This document shows positions 37,919 through 46,336 of a stretch of DNA of 64,000 nt, one piece after another. Position numbers and translations under genes: made by a program. The notes under the pieces are model-generated. The model was given only the letters and a program-made list of their open reading frames with translations, did no database searches and was not told the origin of the DNA. Within the stretch, counting starts at the first letter, position 1; each line of letters opens with the position of its first letter. The stretch is from Psychrobacillus psychrotolerans (GTDB taxonomy: Bacteria; Bacillota; Bacilli; Bacillales_A; Planococcaceae). Location of the stretch: the NCBI RefSeq assembly GCF_900115805.1, contig NZ_FOXU01000001.1, positions 186,001-250,000 on the forward strand, in the 5' to 3' direction.

Positions 37919-37946
37919 AGTTTACATAATATTATTATAAAGTGTC
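37919..37946. other. dif-like site 2
   Basis: AGTTTACATAA (37919-37929), TATTAT (37930-37935), TATAAAGTGTC. With the preceding T, 24 bases are identical to site 3 (37918-37941 versus 48322-48345) and 21 to site 1. It lies 29 bases downstream of the malR stop codon side, at the left edge of the maltodextrin cluster, in the same orientation as the other copies. Confidence 0.65.
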
Positions 37947-37974
37947 TTTTGAATATGTACTGTATATAAATGGA

Positions 37975-39006
37975 TTATTCTACATCCGGGGCAACATCAC
38001 ATGACTGCCTGATAACAAGTGTATGCGGAATTATAATTCGCTTTACAGGGTCATTTTCATTTTTTAAAAGTTGGATTAAATTACTTGCTGCCTGGTAACC
38101 AAGTTCTTTTATATTAATATCAATAGAAGTAAGTGGTGGCCTAGACATCTCCGCAAACAACGCATTATTAAAGCTAACAATAGAAACTTCAGTAGGGATT
38201 TCTATTTGCATTTCAGTAAGTGTATTCACTACCCCTACTGCCATTAAATCGTCTGTTACAAGTAAAGCTGTTGGTGGAATAGTTCTTCTAAGCAGTGCTT
38301 TTACAGCTTCCTGCCCACCTTCACGAAGAAAGTCCCCATGAATAATATAATCCTCATTTATATCTATGTCAGATGCCCTAAGTGCCTCTTTATAGCCATT
38401 TAGACGATCTAATGTAACTGTTAAACTCGGACTTCCACCTATAAAGCCAATTTTATGATGACCGAGCCCTATTATATAATCGGTAGCCTCTTTTGCAGCC
38501 ATATAATTGTCGTTATCCACATGAGTAATCTTATCAACGAGGTCGTAAGGTTTTCCAATGACGACAAACGGAAATTTCCTTTTAGTTAAATACTCCATAA
38601 TTTTATCGTCAATCATCGAATACAGAAGGATTATTCCATCTACTCTGCCACCTTGAACCATTTGTACGACCCCTTCATAAGAATCGAATTCTGTTTTACC
38701 ACTGGTCATTTGCAATGCATAGTGATTATCATGTACACCTTCGCTTAATCCCTGTATAACCTCTGAAAAGAATGGATTTTGAAAAAACACGCCAGATGAG
38801 TGAGGTAAAACAAGACCTATCACTTTAGTCGACTGACTGGCTAGGCTACGGGCAATAAAATTCGGATGATATTTAAGTTCATCCATCGCGTCCCTTACTC
38901 GTGTCTTCGTGTCTTCGCTTATCCGGGGACTATTAGCAATCACCCGGGAAACAGTCGAAGGAGCAACTTTAGCCAGCTTCGCCACATCTTTAATTGTAAT
39001 CGCCAT
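37975..39006 (-). CDS. malR: LacI-family maltose regulator
   Basis: 343 residues. N-terminal helix-turn-helix TIKDVAKLAKVAPSTVSRVI and the hinge HPNFIARSLASQST, then a periplasmic-binding-protein-like sensor domain (VIGLVLPHSSGVF, VIGKPYDLVDKITHVDNDN in parts, HHKIGFIGG). It is the last gene of the malE operon, 43 bases after malL. It probably represses the cluster in the absence of maltodextrin, acting at the LacI-type operators at 46028-46161. Confidence 0.9.
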   Translation of the reverse strand: MAITIKDVAKLAKVAPSTVSRVIANSPRISEDTKTRVRDAMDELKYHPNFIARSLASQSTKVIGLVLPHSSGVFFQNPFFSEVIQGLSEGVHDNHYALQMTSGKTEFDSYEGVVQMVQGGRVDGIILLYSMIDDKIMEYLTKRKFPFVVIGKPYDLVDKITHVDNDNYMAAKEATDYIIGLGHHKIGFIGGSPSLTVTLDRLNGYKEALRASDIDINEDYIIHGDFLREGGQEAVKALLRRTIPPTALLVTDDLMAVGVVNTLTEMQIEIPTEVSIVSFNNALFAEMSRPPLTSIDINIKELGYQAASNLIQLLKNENDPVKRIIIPHTLVIRQSCDVAPDVE

Positions 39007-39049
39007 TAGAAATTCCTCTCTCTCTTTCGCTAACCTTACATCGGTTATA

Positions 39050-40714
39050 TTACTTGTATAAGTATACCCTTACTTCAAATGGATTAAGAGTTATAGTCTC
39101 GGATAGCTGCTCCGGTGCATTCTCATAATTATATAGTATAAGATCTGTGTGACGTTTCGGTAAATGTTTTAACTTAAGTTCCGTAATTTGTTGTCTAAAA
39201 TTACATAACACAAACGCAAACTGATCTCCTATTGTTCGTGAGTAGACGTATACATCGGGATGCTCTTCTTGTATCACATCATATTCTCCATACACAAATA
39301 GAGGATTTTCTTTCCTTACTTGAATCATTTTCTTATAGAAATGATAAATAGAATTCTCATCTCCTAATTGATTTGCAACATTAATCGTTAAATAATTCGG
39401 ATTGACTTTCATCCACGGCTCACCTACTGAAAATCCGCTATTTAAAGTACTATCCCACTGCATCGGAGTTCTTGAGTTATCACGGCCATTTCGCCAAATA
39501 ACCTCCATTACCTCTTCATGCGACTTACCGTTCGCTATTTCTAAATCATAAAAATTCTTCATGCCAATATCATCATAGTCATGAATAGATGGAAACTGAA
39601 CGTTTGTCATGCCAATTTCCTGGCCTTGATAGATAAATGGAGTTCCTTGCATCAAGAAGTAGCAGGCAGCTAGCATTTTGGCACTTTCATTCCAGTACTC
39701 TTTGTCATTTCCCCAGCTCGAAACACTACGTGTCTGATCGTGATTTTCAAGGAATAGAGCATTCCATCCTTTTGAGTGTAATCCTTTTTGCCATTTAGTT
39801 AGAACTTGCTTTAAAGCAATAACATCTACTGAGTTATTTAGGTCCTTATTCCATAGTCCGAGATGTTCAAATTGAAAGATCATATTAAACTTTCCATTTA
39901 CTTCTCCAACCCACTCGTCTGCCTCATCGATTCCTACTCCATTTGCTTCACCAACAGTCATAATATCGTATTTAGCAAAAGTTTCTTCTTTCAACTCTTT
40001 TAAATACTCTTGAATACCTGGTTGGTTCGTATGCATATCAAAAGAGGAAACATATTTTTCAGCATTGGGATTTGGCATATCTGGTAACTCATCACGTTTC
40101 TTAATATGACTGATCGCATCTACACGGTAACCATCGATACCTTTGTCGAGCCACCAATTCACCATATTAAATAGTTCATGACGCATCTCTGTATTTTCCC
40201 AATTTAAGTCAGGCTGTTTCGTGGCAAACAGATGGAGATAATATTGGTTCGTAAGTTCATCATGCTGCCATGCGCTTCCAGAGAAAATACTTTCCCAGTT
40301 ATTCGGTTCTTGATCACCCTTACCATCCTTCCAAATATACCAATCCCTTTTAGGGTTATCTTTAGAAGAACGAGATTCAATAAACCAAGGATGTTCATCA
40401 CTTGTATGATTGATTACTAGATCAAGAATTAGTTTCATCCCTCTTGCATGAATTTCTTCTAATAACTCATCGAAATCATCCATATTGCCATACTGCTTTG
40501 AAATACCCTGATAATCGCTAATATCATATCCATTATCTGCATTAGGTGACTTATAGAAGGGACTGACCCAAATAACGTCTACTCCTAAGTCCTTCAAGTA
40601 ATCTAATTTGGTAATGATTCCACGTAAATCACCTATTCCGTCACCATTGCTATCCATGAAACTTCTAGGATACACCTGATAACTTACTGCCTCTTTCCAC
40701 CATTTTTCGTTCAT
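39050..40714 (-). CDS. malL: Oligo-1,6-glucosidase/alpha-glucosidase MalL
   Basis: 554 residues from the ATG at 40714, with AAAGGAG upstream (10 bases); a GTG at 40741 precedes this site. GH13 motifs: DLVINHTSDEHPWF (region I), GYRVDAISH with nucleophile Asp (II), GEANG with acid/base Glu (III) and FLENHDQTR (IV). Starts MNEKWWKEAVSYQVYPRSF, typical of MalL and trehalose-6-phosphate hydrolase; cytoplasmic, with MalE/F/G as neighbours, so hydrolysis of maltose, isomaltose and short maltodextrins is most likely. Confidence 0.93.
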   Translation of the reverse strand: MNEKWWKEAVSYQVYPRSFMDSNGDGIGDLRGIITKLDYLKDLGVDVIWVSPFYKSPNADNGYDISDYQGISKQYGNMDDFDELLEEIHARGMKLILDLVINHTSDEHPWFIESRSSKDNPKRDWYIWKDGKGDQEPNNWESIFSGSAWQHDELTNQYYLHLFATKQPDLNWENTEMRHELFNMVNWWLDKGIDGYRVDAISHIKKRDELPDMPNPNAEKYVSSFDMHTNQPGIQEYLKELKEETFAKYDIMTVGEANGVGIDEADEWVGEVNGKFNMIFQFEHLGLWNKDLNNSVDVIALKQVLTKWQKGLHSKGWNALFLENHDQTRSVSSWGNDKEYWNESAKMLAACYFLMQGTPFIYQGQEIGMTNVQFPSIHDYDDIGMKNFYDLEIANGKSHEEVMEVIWRNGRDNSRTPMQWDSTLNSGFSVGEPWMKVNPNYLTINVANQLGDENSIYHFYKKMIQVRKENPLFVYGEYDVIQEEHPDVYVYSRTIGDQFAFVLCNFRQQITELKLKHLPKRHTDLILYNYENAPEQLSETITLNPFEVRVYLYK

Positions 40715-40788
40715 GTCTATAGTACTCCTTTCGTGCTGCACATTCTTTCGTAAGTTATGACTACCTTTGGATTAAATTTAATAACAAA

Positions 40789-42324
40789 TTATTGTTTTGT
40801 CCGTTTGAAGCGAAGGACCAAAAAAACTAATAATATTACTATTATTCCTATCACAATGCTCAAAACTAAACGATTATCTGACTTTTCATTGACGAACTCA
40901 TATATTTCGGACTGTCCACTTTCCAACTTGAACGTGTACCCATCCTCATTATTACCTGAGTTAACTAATTCACCAGCTAATAACCCTTTTAGCTGTTTCC
41001 CTTTTTCTATACCCTCATCTAAAGCAATCTTTTTACCTTCTGACGTATTATTGATGGCTACTATTACGGTTTCATCCCCGTAAGTTCTCTTATAAAGAGT
41101 AAGTCCTGCATCATCCACTAAAAGTTTCATTTCTCCCCTTGTAAGAGATAACTGCTGCTGTCTAACAGCACCGAGTTTTTTTACAAACGTTGTCAATTCT
41201 TCATCTGCTCCAAAATTCATCATTCGACGATTGTCTGGATCGTTTCCTCCGTCTAATGCTATTTCTGTCCCATAGTAGAAGATAGGAATGCCAGGAGCAG
41301 TATACATATAAGTTAGCGCTAGCTTTAACTGAGTAACCGGGTCTTGGTTATTTTGGATTGCTAAATTAGCGAACCTTTGCATATCATGATTATCTATAAA
41401 TTGTCCTAGCAGTTCTGGTCGATCAAACAATTTGTTATTTCGCTCATTATTTGAAAATAACCATCCTAGAGACTGATTTGGTTTTTCAAAAGCTGCACGG
41501 AGACTTTCATTTTGCGAAAAATCCATGAAACCATCAATCCCAGTTTCCTCATATCCAGCTACTATATTAGGGTTATCATGCCAAACCTCTCCTATAAGAA
41601 AGAATGATTCTTTCACCGTTTTAAGTTCAGCAGAGAAGTCCTTCCAAAACTCCTTTGGAACATGTTTAACTGTGTCGAGTCTGTAACCATCGATATCTGT
41701 TTCTTGAATCCACCATTTTGCTGCATCTATTAGGTACTTACTTACCTCTGGATTTTCTTGATCTAAATCGGGTAAATCATATAACCAACCGTTTTCAACT
41801 TCTTCTTGATCATTCCAATTAGAAATAGACTTTTTTTCATGAAACCAATCATTTTTGGTAGAATCATTAAGCCACTCATGATTTGGTCCAACATGGTTAA
41901 CGACAAAATCTAAAATGACTTTTATATCGCGTTTGTGCGCTTCGGTTACAAGTGTTTTAAACTCTTCCATGGAACCAAAATAGGGATTCGTTTGATAGAA
42001 ATCCTTAATCCAGTATCCATGATAACCGTTATTCATATTTTCAAATATGGGAGTTAACCAAATTGCTGTATAACCCATTTCTTTTATATAATCTAGCTTG
42101 TCGGTAATTCCTTGAAAATCCCCACCATGATAAGCAAGTGGATCGTTAATGTTAGCGTCTTTGTCATTACTCGTATTTCCATTGTTAAATCGGTCCACCA
42201 TAATCATGTATATAACCTCATCCTGCATCCGTTTCTCCTCACTTGCTAGAGATTGCTGCGGATTTGATACGGAAATTACAAGAAATAATAAAATGAATAG
42301 CACTCTACCTTTAGTCATGGTCAT
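40789..42324 (-). CDS. Secreted, membrane-anchored alpha-amylase
   Basis: 511 residues from the ATG at 42324. N-terminal signal sequence (about 6-28, cleavage near SLASE), GH13 catalytic domain with DFVVNH, GYRLDTVKH, GEVWH and FIDNHD, a small beta domain, then one C-terminal membrane helix (about 482-504) and the basic RFKRTKQ. The enzyme should sit on the outer face of the membrane and cut starch to maltodextrins, next to the MalEFG importer encoded just upstream. Similar C-terminal anchors are unusual among Bacillus amylases. Confidence 0.9.
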   Translation of the reverse strand: MTMTKGRVLFILLFLVISVSNPQQSLASEEKRMQDEVIYMIMVDRFNNGNTSNDKDANINDPLAYHGGDFQGITDKLDYIKEMGYTAIWLTPIFENMNNGYHGYWIKDFYQTNPYFGSMEEFKTLVTEAHKRDIKVILDFVVNHVGPNHEWLNDSTKNDWFHEKKSISNWNDQEEVENGWLYDLPDLDQENPEVSKYLIDAAKWWIQETDIDGYRLDTVKHVPKEFWKDFSAELKTVKESFFLIGEVWHDNPNIVAGYEETGIDGFMDFSQNESLRAAFEKPNQSLGWLFSNNERNNKLFDRPELLGQFIDNHDMQRFANLAIQNNQDPVTQLKLALTYMYTAPGIPIFYYGTEIALDGGNDPDNRRMMNFGADEELTTFVKKLGAVRQQQLSLTRGEMKLLVDDAGLTLYKRTYGDETVIVAINNTSEGKKIALDEGIEKGKQLKGLLAGELVNSGNNEDGYTFKLESGQSEIYEFVNEKSDNRLVLSIVIGIIVILLVFLVLRFKRTKQ

Positions 42325-42352
42325 CGTAAGCAACTTCTTTCCTTTGAAGTCA

Positions 42353-43195
42353 TTAACCCTTCGTACCACCAGCAGTTAAACCAGAGATAAAATACTTTTG
42401 GAATGATAGGAAAAGTATTGTAATTGGGATTGCGATTAAAACAGACCCCGCTGCAAATGTAGTAAACTCATTCCCAAACTGTTTGGAAACTAGTTCGTAT
42501 AGGCCTACACCCATTGTGAACTTCTCTTCACTACGTAACATAATACGAGCAAGTATGAAATCACCAAATGGAGCGATGAATGAAAATAATGCTACTACTG
42601 CTAAAATTGGTTTTGATAAAGGCATGATAATTTGCCAAAAAATGCGTAAATGACCCGCTCCATCCATACGTGCAGATTCATCCAGTTCTTTTGGAATCGT
42701 ATCCAAATAGCCTTTCATTAACCAAGTATTCATTGGTATTTGACCACCAACATAAATAAGTATTAAACCAACATGCGTATCTAGCAGTCCAGTTCGCTGA
42801 GCAAGTACAAAGATGGCAATAAGTGCCGCGAAGTTTGGAATCATCTGTAGGACTAAAAAGGTAAGAAGTCCATTTTTTCTTCCGATAAATCTGTAGCGTG
42901 AGAAAGCATATCCAGTAAAAGCGACACTTAATACCGCAAATACCATCGTTATTAAACTTATCTTCATCGAGTTTAAATACCATAAAACGTAATTAGAGTT
43001 TTCTATGTCAAATAAGCTCTTATAGTGCTTAAGTGTAGGATTTTCTGGAAACATTGTTGAACCTGATAGACTTTGTCCCGGGTTAAAGGAAGATCCCAGT
43101 ACCCATAATAAAGGGTAAACAACAATGACTACAGCAACTAGAAGAATAAGATAAGAAACTGACAATCTGATTATTTTCTCAGTTTTATTAGTCAT
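42353..43195 (-). CDS. malG: Maltodextrin ABC transporter permease MalG
   Basis: 280 residues, six membrane helices. The EAA loop that contacts the ATPase reads ELDESARMDGAGHLRIF (about 183-199). Overlaps malF by one base. There is no ATPase gene in the cluster; as for B. subtilis mdx genes, a shared MsmX-type ATPase encoded elsewhere is expected. Confidence 0.95.
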   Translation of the reverse strand: MTNKTEKIIRLSVSYLILLVAVVIVVYPLLWVLGSSFNPGQSLSGSTMFPENPTLKHYKSLFDIENSNYVLWYLNSMKISLITMVFAVLSVAFTGYAFSRYRFIGRKNGLLTFLVLQMIPNFAALIAIFVLAQRTGLLDTHVGLILIYVGGQIPMNTWLMKGYLDTIPKELDESARMDGAGHLRIFWQIIMPLSKPILAVVALFSFIAPFGDFILARIMLRSEEKFTMGVGLYELVSKQFGNEFTTFAAGSVLIAIPITILFLSFQKYFISGLTAGGTKG

Positions 43196-44475
43196 TACAT
43201 CATATCCTCCTCTTTGAATGAATTAGTTCGTTTGAATTGCCATAACGCTACCGTAATAACAATAAGTGATAGTAGCATCGTTATTGCAGCTGCTTTCCCA
43301 TATTGTCCAGAAGTCATCGTCAATTGATAAATCCAAGAGATTAAGATATCTGATCCACCGGCATTTTGACCTGGTAAAGCCGGACCACCACCGTTAAATA
43401 GGAAGATGACATTGAAATTATTAAAGTTAAATGTATATTGCGTGATCAGAATTGGCGCGGTTGCATACAGTACCATTGGTAAAGTAATACCTCTGAATTT
43501 CTGGAAGATAGAAGCTCCATCTACATTTGCGGCCTCATATAACTCATTTGGAATAGATTGCAGCACCCCAGTTGTCATTGCGAAGATGAATGGGAAACCA
43601 AGCCATGATTGTATTAAAATCAGTGCAAATCGAGTCCATAATTCTTCGGTCATCCATGGAATTGCATCAATTCCTAACATACTCAGTATTTGCGTATTAA
43701 TAACGCCGAACGATTCGTTGAACATCCCTGAAAAAATTAGGATCGATACAAATGCTGGTACTGCCCACGGCAAGATTAATATTGTGCGGAAAAAAGCTTT
43801 CCCTTTTAAATCCTTTTGATTGATAACAACGGCTAAAAAGACCCCGATCACAACCTGCAAAGTGGTTGCTCCAAATGTCCAAACAATTGTCCAACCGAGT
43901 ACACCAAAGAATGTAGACCTCCAAAGGTCTAATTTGAATATATCAATATAGTTTTGAATTCCTACCCAATCTACCAGTTTTGCTGGTGGTGAATGGTATA
44001 AATCATAGTTTGTAAATGAGAGAAGAATTACAAAGATTATTGGGAAAATAACTACGAAGATTAATAATAAAAATCCTGGGGAAATCATTAGATAAGGAAA
44101 ACCGTTATCCAAAAGATTGTGATACTGCTCCCTCACGCTATTTAATAGGAAACCCTCATCTCGTTTTTTTCCATTGTGGTAAGCATCATATATATTGAAA
44201 GCATAAATTCCAAGACCTATGATTGCTACCAACAAGGCGATAATTCCATCGATTAATAAGAATATGGAATGATCAAGCTTTGGAATTTCTCCAAGCGTAA
44301 TAAGACCCCAGAATCCCCAGTTTAGCGTTTGAGAAAAACTACTAAAGAATGCGACTGTTAATACTAAAAAGATAATTCCTTTGACAAACTGTTTATTATA
44401 AAATTGTCCAAAACCTGGGATGATGGATAGTAACCCAGCATTTTTTCTATGTTTGGTTGTGACATTACTGTTCAT
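43195..44475 (-). CDS. malF: Maltodextrin ABC transporter permease MalF
   Basis: 426 residues, with two additional N-terminal helices and a DUF-like start (KNAGLLSIIPGFGQFYNKQF) as in MdxF/GanP of Firmicutes, then six core helices. The EAA loop is ELYEAANVDGASIFQKF. It forms the membrane channel with MalG. Confidence 0.95.
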   Translation of the reverse strand: MNSNVTTKHRKNAGLLSIIPGFGQFYNKQFVKGIIFLVLTVAFFSSFSQTLNWGFWGLITLGEIPKLDHSIFLLIDGIIALLVAIIGLGIYAFNIYDAYHNGKKRDEGFLLNSVREQYHNLLDNGFPYLMISPGFLLLIFVVIFPIIFVILLSFTNYDLYHSPPAKLVDWVGIQNYIDIFKLDLWRSTFFGVLGWTIVWTFGATTLQVVIGVFLAVVINQKDLKGKAFFRTILILPWAVPAFVSILIFSGMFNESFGVINTQILSMLGIDAIPWMTEELWTRFALILIQSWLGFPFIFAMTTGVLQSIPNELYEAANVDGASIFQKFRGITLPMVLYATAPILITQYTFNFNNFNVIFLFNGGGPALPGQNAGGSDILISWIYQLTMTSGQYGKAAAITMLLSLIVITVALWQFKRTNSFKEEDMM

Positions 44476-44570
44476 TGTAGTTGTCGCCTCCTTCTTTCCT
44501 ATGAAAGAGAATACTCTCCTATTTTCACATGGATTTCCTTACAACATTGACACTCATACATAATAGAGAA

Positions 44571-44609
44571 GCAAAGGCATATGACCCCTTAAAGGAAACA
44601 TGCCTTTGC
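44571..44609 (-). other. Hairpin between malE and malF
   Basis: GCAAAGGCAT (44571-44580) pairs with ATGCCTTTGC (44600-44609) in the 203-base gap. On the minus strand no T tract follows, so it probably stabilises malE mRNA or reduces read-through, giving more binding protein than permease, as in other mal operons. Confidence 0.6.
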
Positions 44610-44678
44610 CTTGTTTGAGAATTAGTAAGTTTGCGCTAATACTCGCTGAACTAGCTCGAGCGCTTATGCTGTTCTAAG

Positions 44679-45983
44679 TTATTGTGGATGGTTAGTTTCT
44701 ATATTTGTTTTGATCGTTTTAACTGCATCGTCCATTGCAGCTTTTGGTTCTGCCTTACCAGTTGCAAGGGTTTGTAGTGCTGATGCTGCAGGACCCCATA
44801 CTTCCGCCATTTCTGGAATATTAGGCATAGGTATTGCGTATTGGGATTGAAGTGCTACTGCTTTTGCCCCTTCATTGTCCGCAATAATCGGATCTTCAAT
44901 CAATGTTGTAACTGGTGGAATCTCTTGTGTTAATTCAAAACGAATTTTTGCATTCTCTTCATTTGTTAACCATTCTATTAATTTAGTTGACCAATATGGA
45001 TGTTCTGTAAATGCGGATACATGCCATCCTTTAACTCCCATAAATGTCTTCATATGCTCACCATTTGGCAAGGTGGGCATTGCAGCTACTCCAATATCAA
45101 TCCCAGCGTCTTTCATCCCTTGGAATGCCCAAGGACCGTCCATTACAGATGCGACTTTCCCTTCATTGAATAGACCATCTTTCGCTGAGCCACCGCTATC
45201 CCCTATAATTCCTTTAGGGAATAAACCTTCTGCATACCATTTTTGAATATATTCTGCACCAGCTATACCGCCTTCATTGTTTAAACCAACATCATCTCGG
45301 TCAAGGGCTCCATCATTCTCTTTGAATACATATCCCCCCATACCTCCAAAGACTCCGTGCGCAAAGTAGAAGTCATCCCATTTTGCTAAGAATCCAAACT
45401 TTTTACCATCTGTAAATTCATTTGCAAAAGCATAAACTTCATCCATTGTTTCTGGAGCTTCCTCCATTAAAGCCTTATTGTAAATAAATACTGGTGTCTC
45501 TGTAGCTTTTGGTAACCCGTATAATTTTCCATCATATTTCTGTGCAGTCACAGCTGATTCACTGAAAGTAGAAAGGATTTCATCACTTACTTCAATTTCC
45601 TGAAGCAACCCTTCTGTCACAACTTGACCAATTTGATCATGAGGTAAAGTAACTACGTCTGCACCAGTTCCCGAAGGACCATCTAAACGTAGCTGATCAC
45701 GCATTTTATCCGCCATACCTAATTCTTTAAATTCAACCTTAATACCATATTCCTTTTCGAAAGATTCGATAGCAGGTTTTAGAGCGACAGATTTATCTGT
45801 ATCCTCCCAAACTATAAGTGTTTCAGGTTTTGCTGGTTCTTCTGAAGATTCAGCCCCAGTTTCTGTTTCTGTTTCTTTTTCATCTGTTTTCGCAGGAGTT
45901 GTTTCCTCTCTTTTCGGTCCACATGCAACTAATAATGCCAATGTAATAATGAGCATGAACAACAAAGTTAATGACTTTTTCAT
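44679..45983 (-). CDS. malE: Maltodextrin-binding lipoprotein MalE
   Basis: 434 residues from the ATG at 45983 (TAGGAGGGG upstream); a frame reaching 46040 would cross the promoter/operators. Signal peptide with lipobox VAC, lipid Cys21. A Glu/Thr-rich linker follows, then a family 1 solute-binding fold (VWEDTDKSVALKPAIESFE in parts, GPWAFQGMKDAG). It captures maltodextrins for MalFG. First gene of the operon malE-malF-malG-amylase-malL-malR. Confidence 0.95.
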   Translation of the reverse strand: MKKSLTLLFMLIITLALLVACGPKREETTPAKTDEKETETETGAESSEEPAKPETLIVWEDTDKSVALKPAIESFEKEYGIKVEFKELGMADKMRDQLRLDGPSGTGADVVTLPHDQIGQVVTEGLLQEIEVSDEILSTFSESAVTAQKYDGKLYGLPKATETPVFIYNKALMEEAPETMDEVYAFANEFTDGKKFGFLAKWDDFYFAHGVFGGMGGYVFKENDGALDRDDVGLNNEGGIAGAEYIQKWYAEGLFPKGIIGDSGGSAKDGLFNEGKVASVMDGPWAFQGMKDAGIDIGVAAMPTLPNGEHMKTFMGVKGWHVSAFTEHPYWSTKLIEWLTNEENAKIRFELTQEIPPVTTLIEDPIIADNEGAKAVALQSQYAIPMPNIPEMAEVWGPAASALQTLATGKAEPKAAMDDAVKTIKTNIETNHPQ

Positions 45984-46051
45984 TTGTACCCCTCCTATTT
46001 TTTGGTTTAAACCTACACTAAGTTGGACAAACGCTTGCACATTTCAGCAAA

Positions 46052-46065
46052 AGAAAGCGCTATCA
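46052..46065. promoter_or_regulatory. cre-like operator for CcpA or MalR
   Basis: AGAAAGCGCTATCA differs from the cre consensus TGWAANCGNTNWCA only at the first base and overlaps the start region of malE transcription, so catabolite repression by glucose is expected. Confidence 0.65.
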
Positions 46066-46156
46066 TAATTTGCTAAAAATAATTTCTTTCAATTACTTAT
46101 AAGTCTATATATAAGATTGAAAGAATAATATATTAGTAATGAATCTATGAAAACGA

Positions 46157-46185
46157 TTGCACAACTCATAGTTTTATTATACATT
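46157..46185 (+). promoter_or_regulatory. Putative promoter of the neopullulanase gene
   Basis: TTGCAC (46157-46162), 17-base spacer, TACATT (46180-46185). The box at 46148-46161 overlaps the -35. The 5' untranslated region would be about 145 bases. Confidence 0.45.
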
Positions 46186-46336
46186 TATTTAAGAAGGAAA
46201 CAATCTATTTTTTATAAATATTATAAATATTAAAATTTTTTAATATAACGCTTCTTCTCCTTCTATGCTCACTACATTGAGCGTCCATATTTAAATTACT
46301 TGGAAGTAAAATAATTCATTTTAAAGGAGATGTATA

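Larger units (their letters stand above)
45984..46336. promoter_or_regulatory. Divergent malE/neopullulanase control region
   Basis: 353 bases without genes. On the minus strand TTGAAA and TATGAT (46071-46066) form a possible malE promoter with a long 19-base spacer. Three LacI-type boxes with central CG lie here: CAAACGCTTG (46028-46037), AGAAAGCGCTATCA (46052-46065, 13 of 14 to the cre consensus) and TGAAAACGATTGCA (46148-46161, 13 of 14). The first two lie just downstream of the malE promoter, the third on the -35 of the neopullulanase promoter. Confidence 0.65.
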
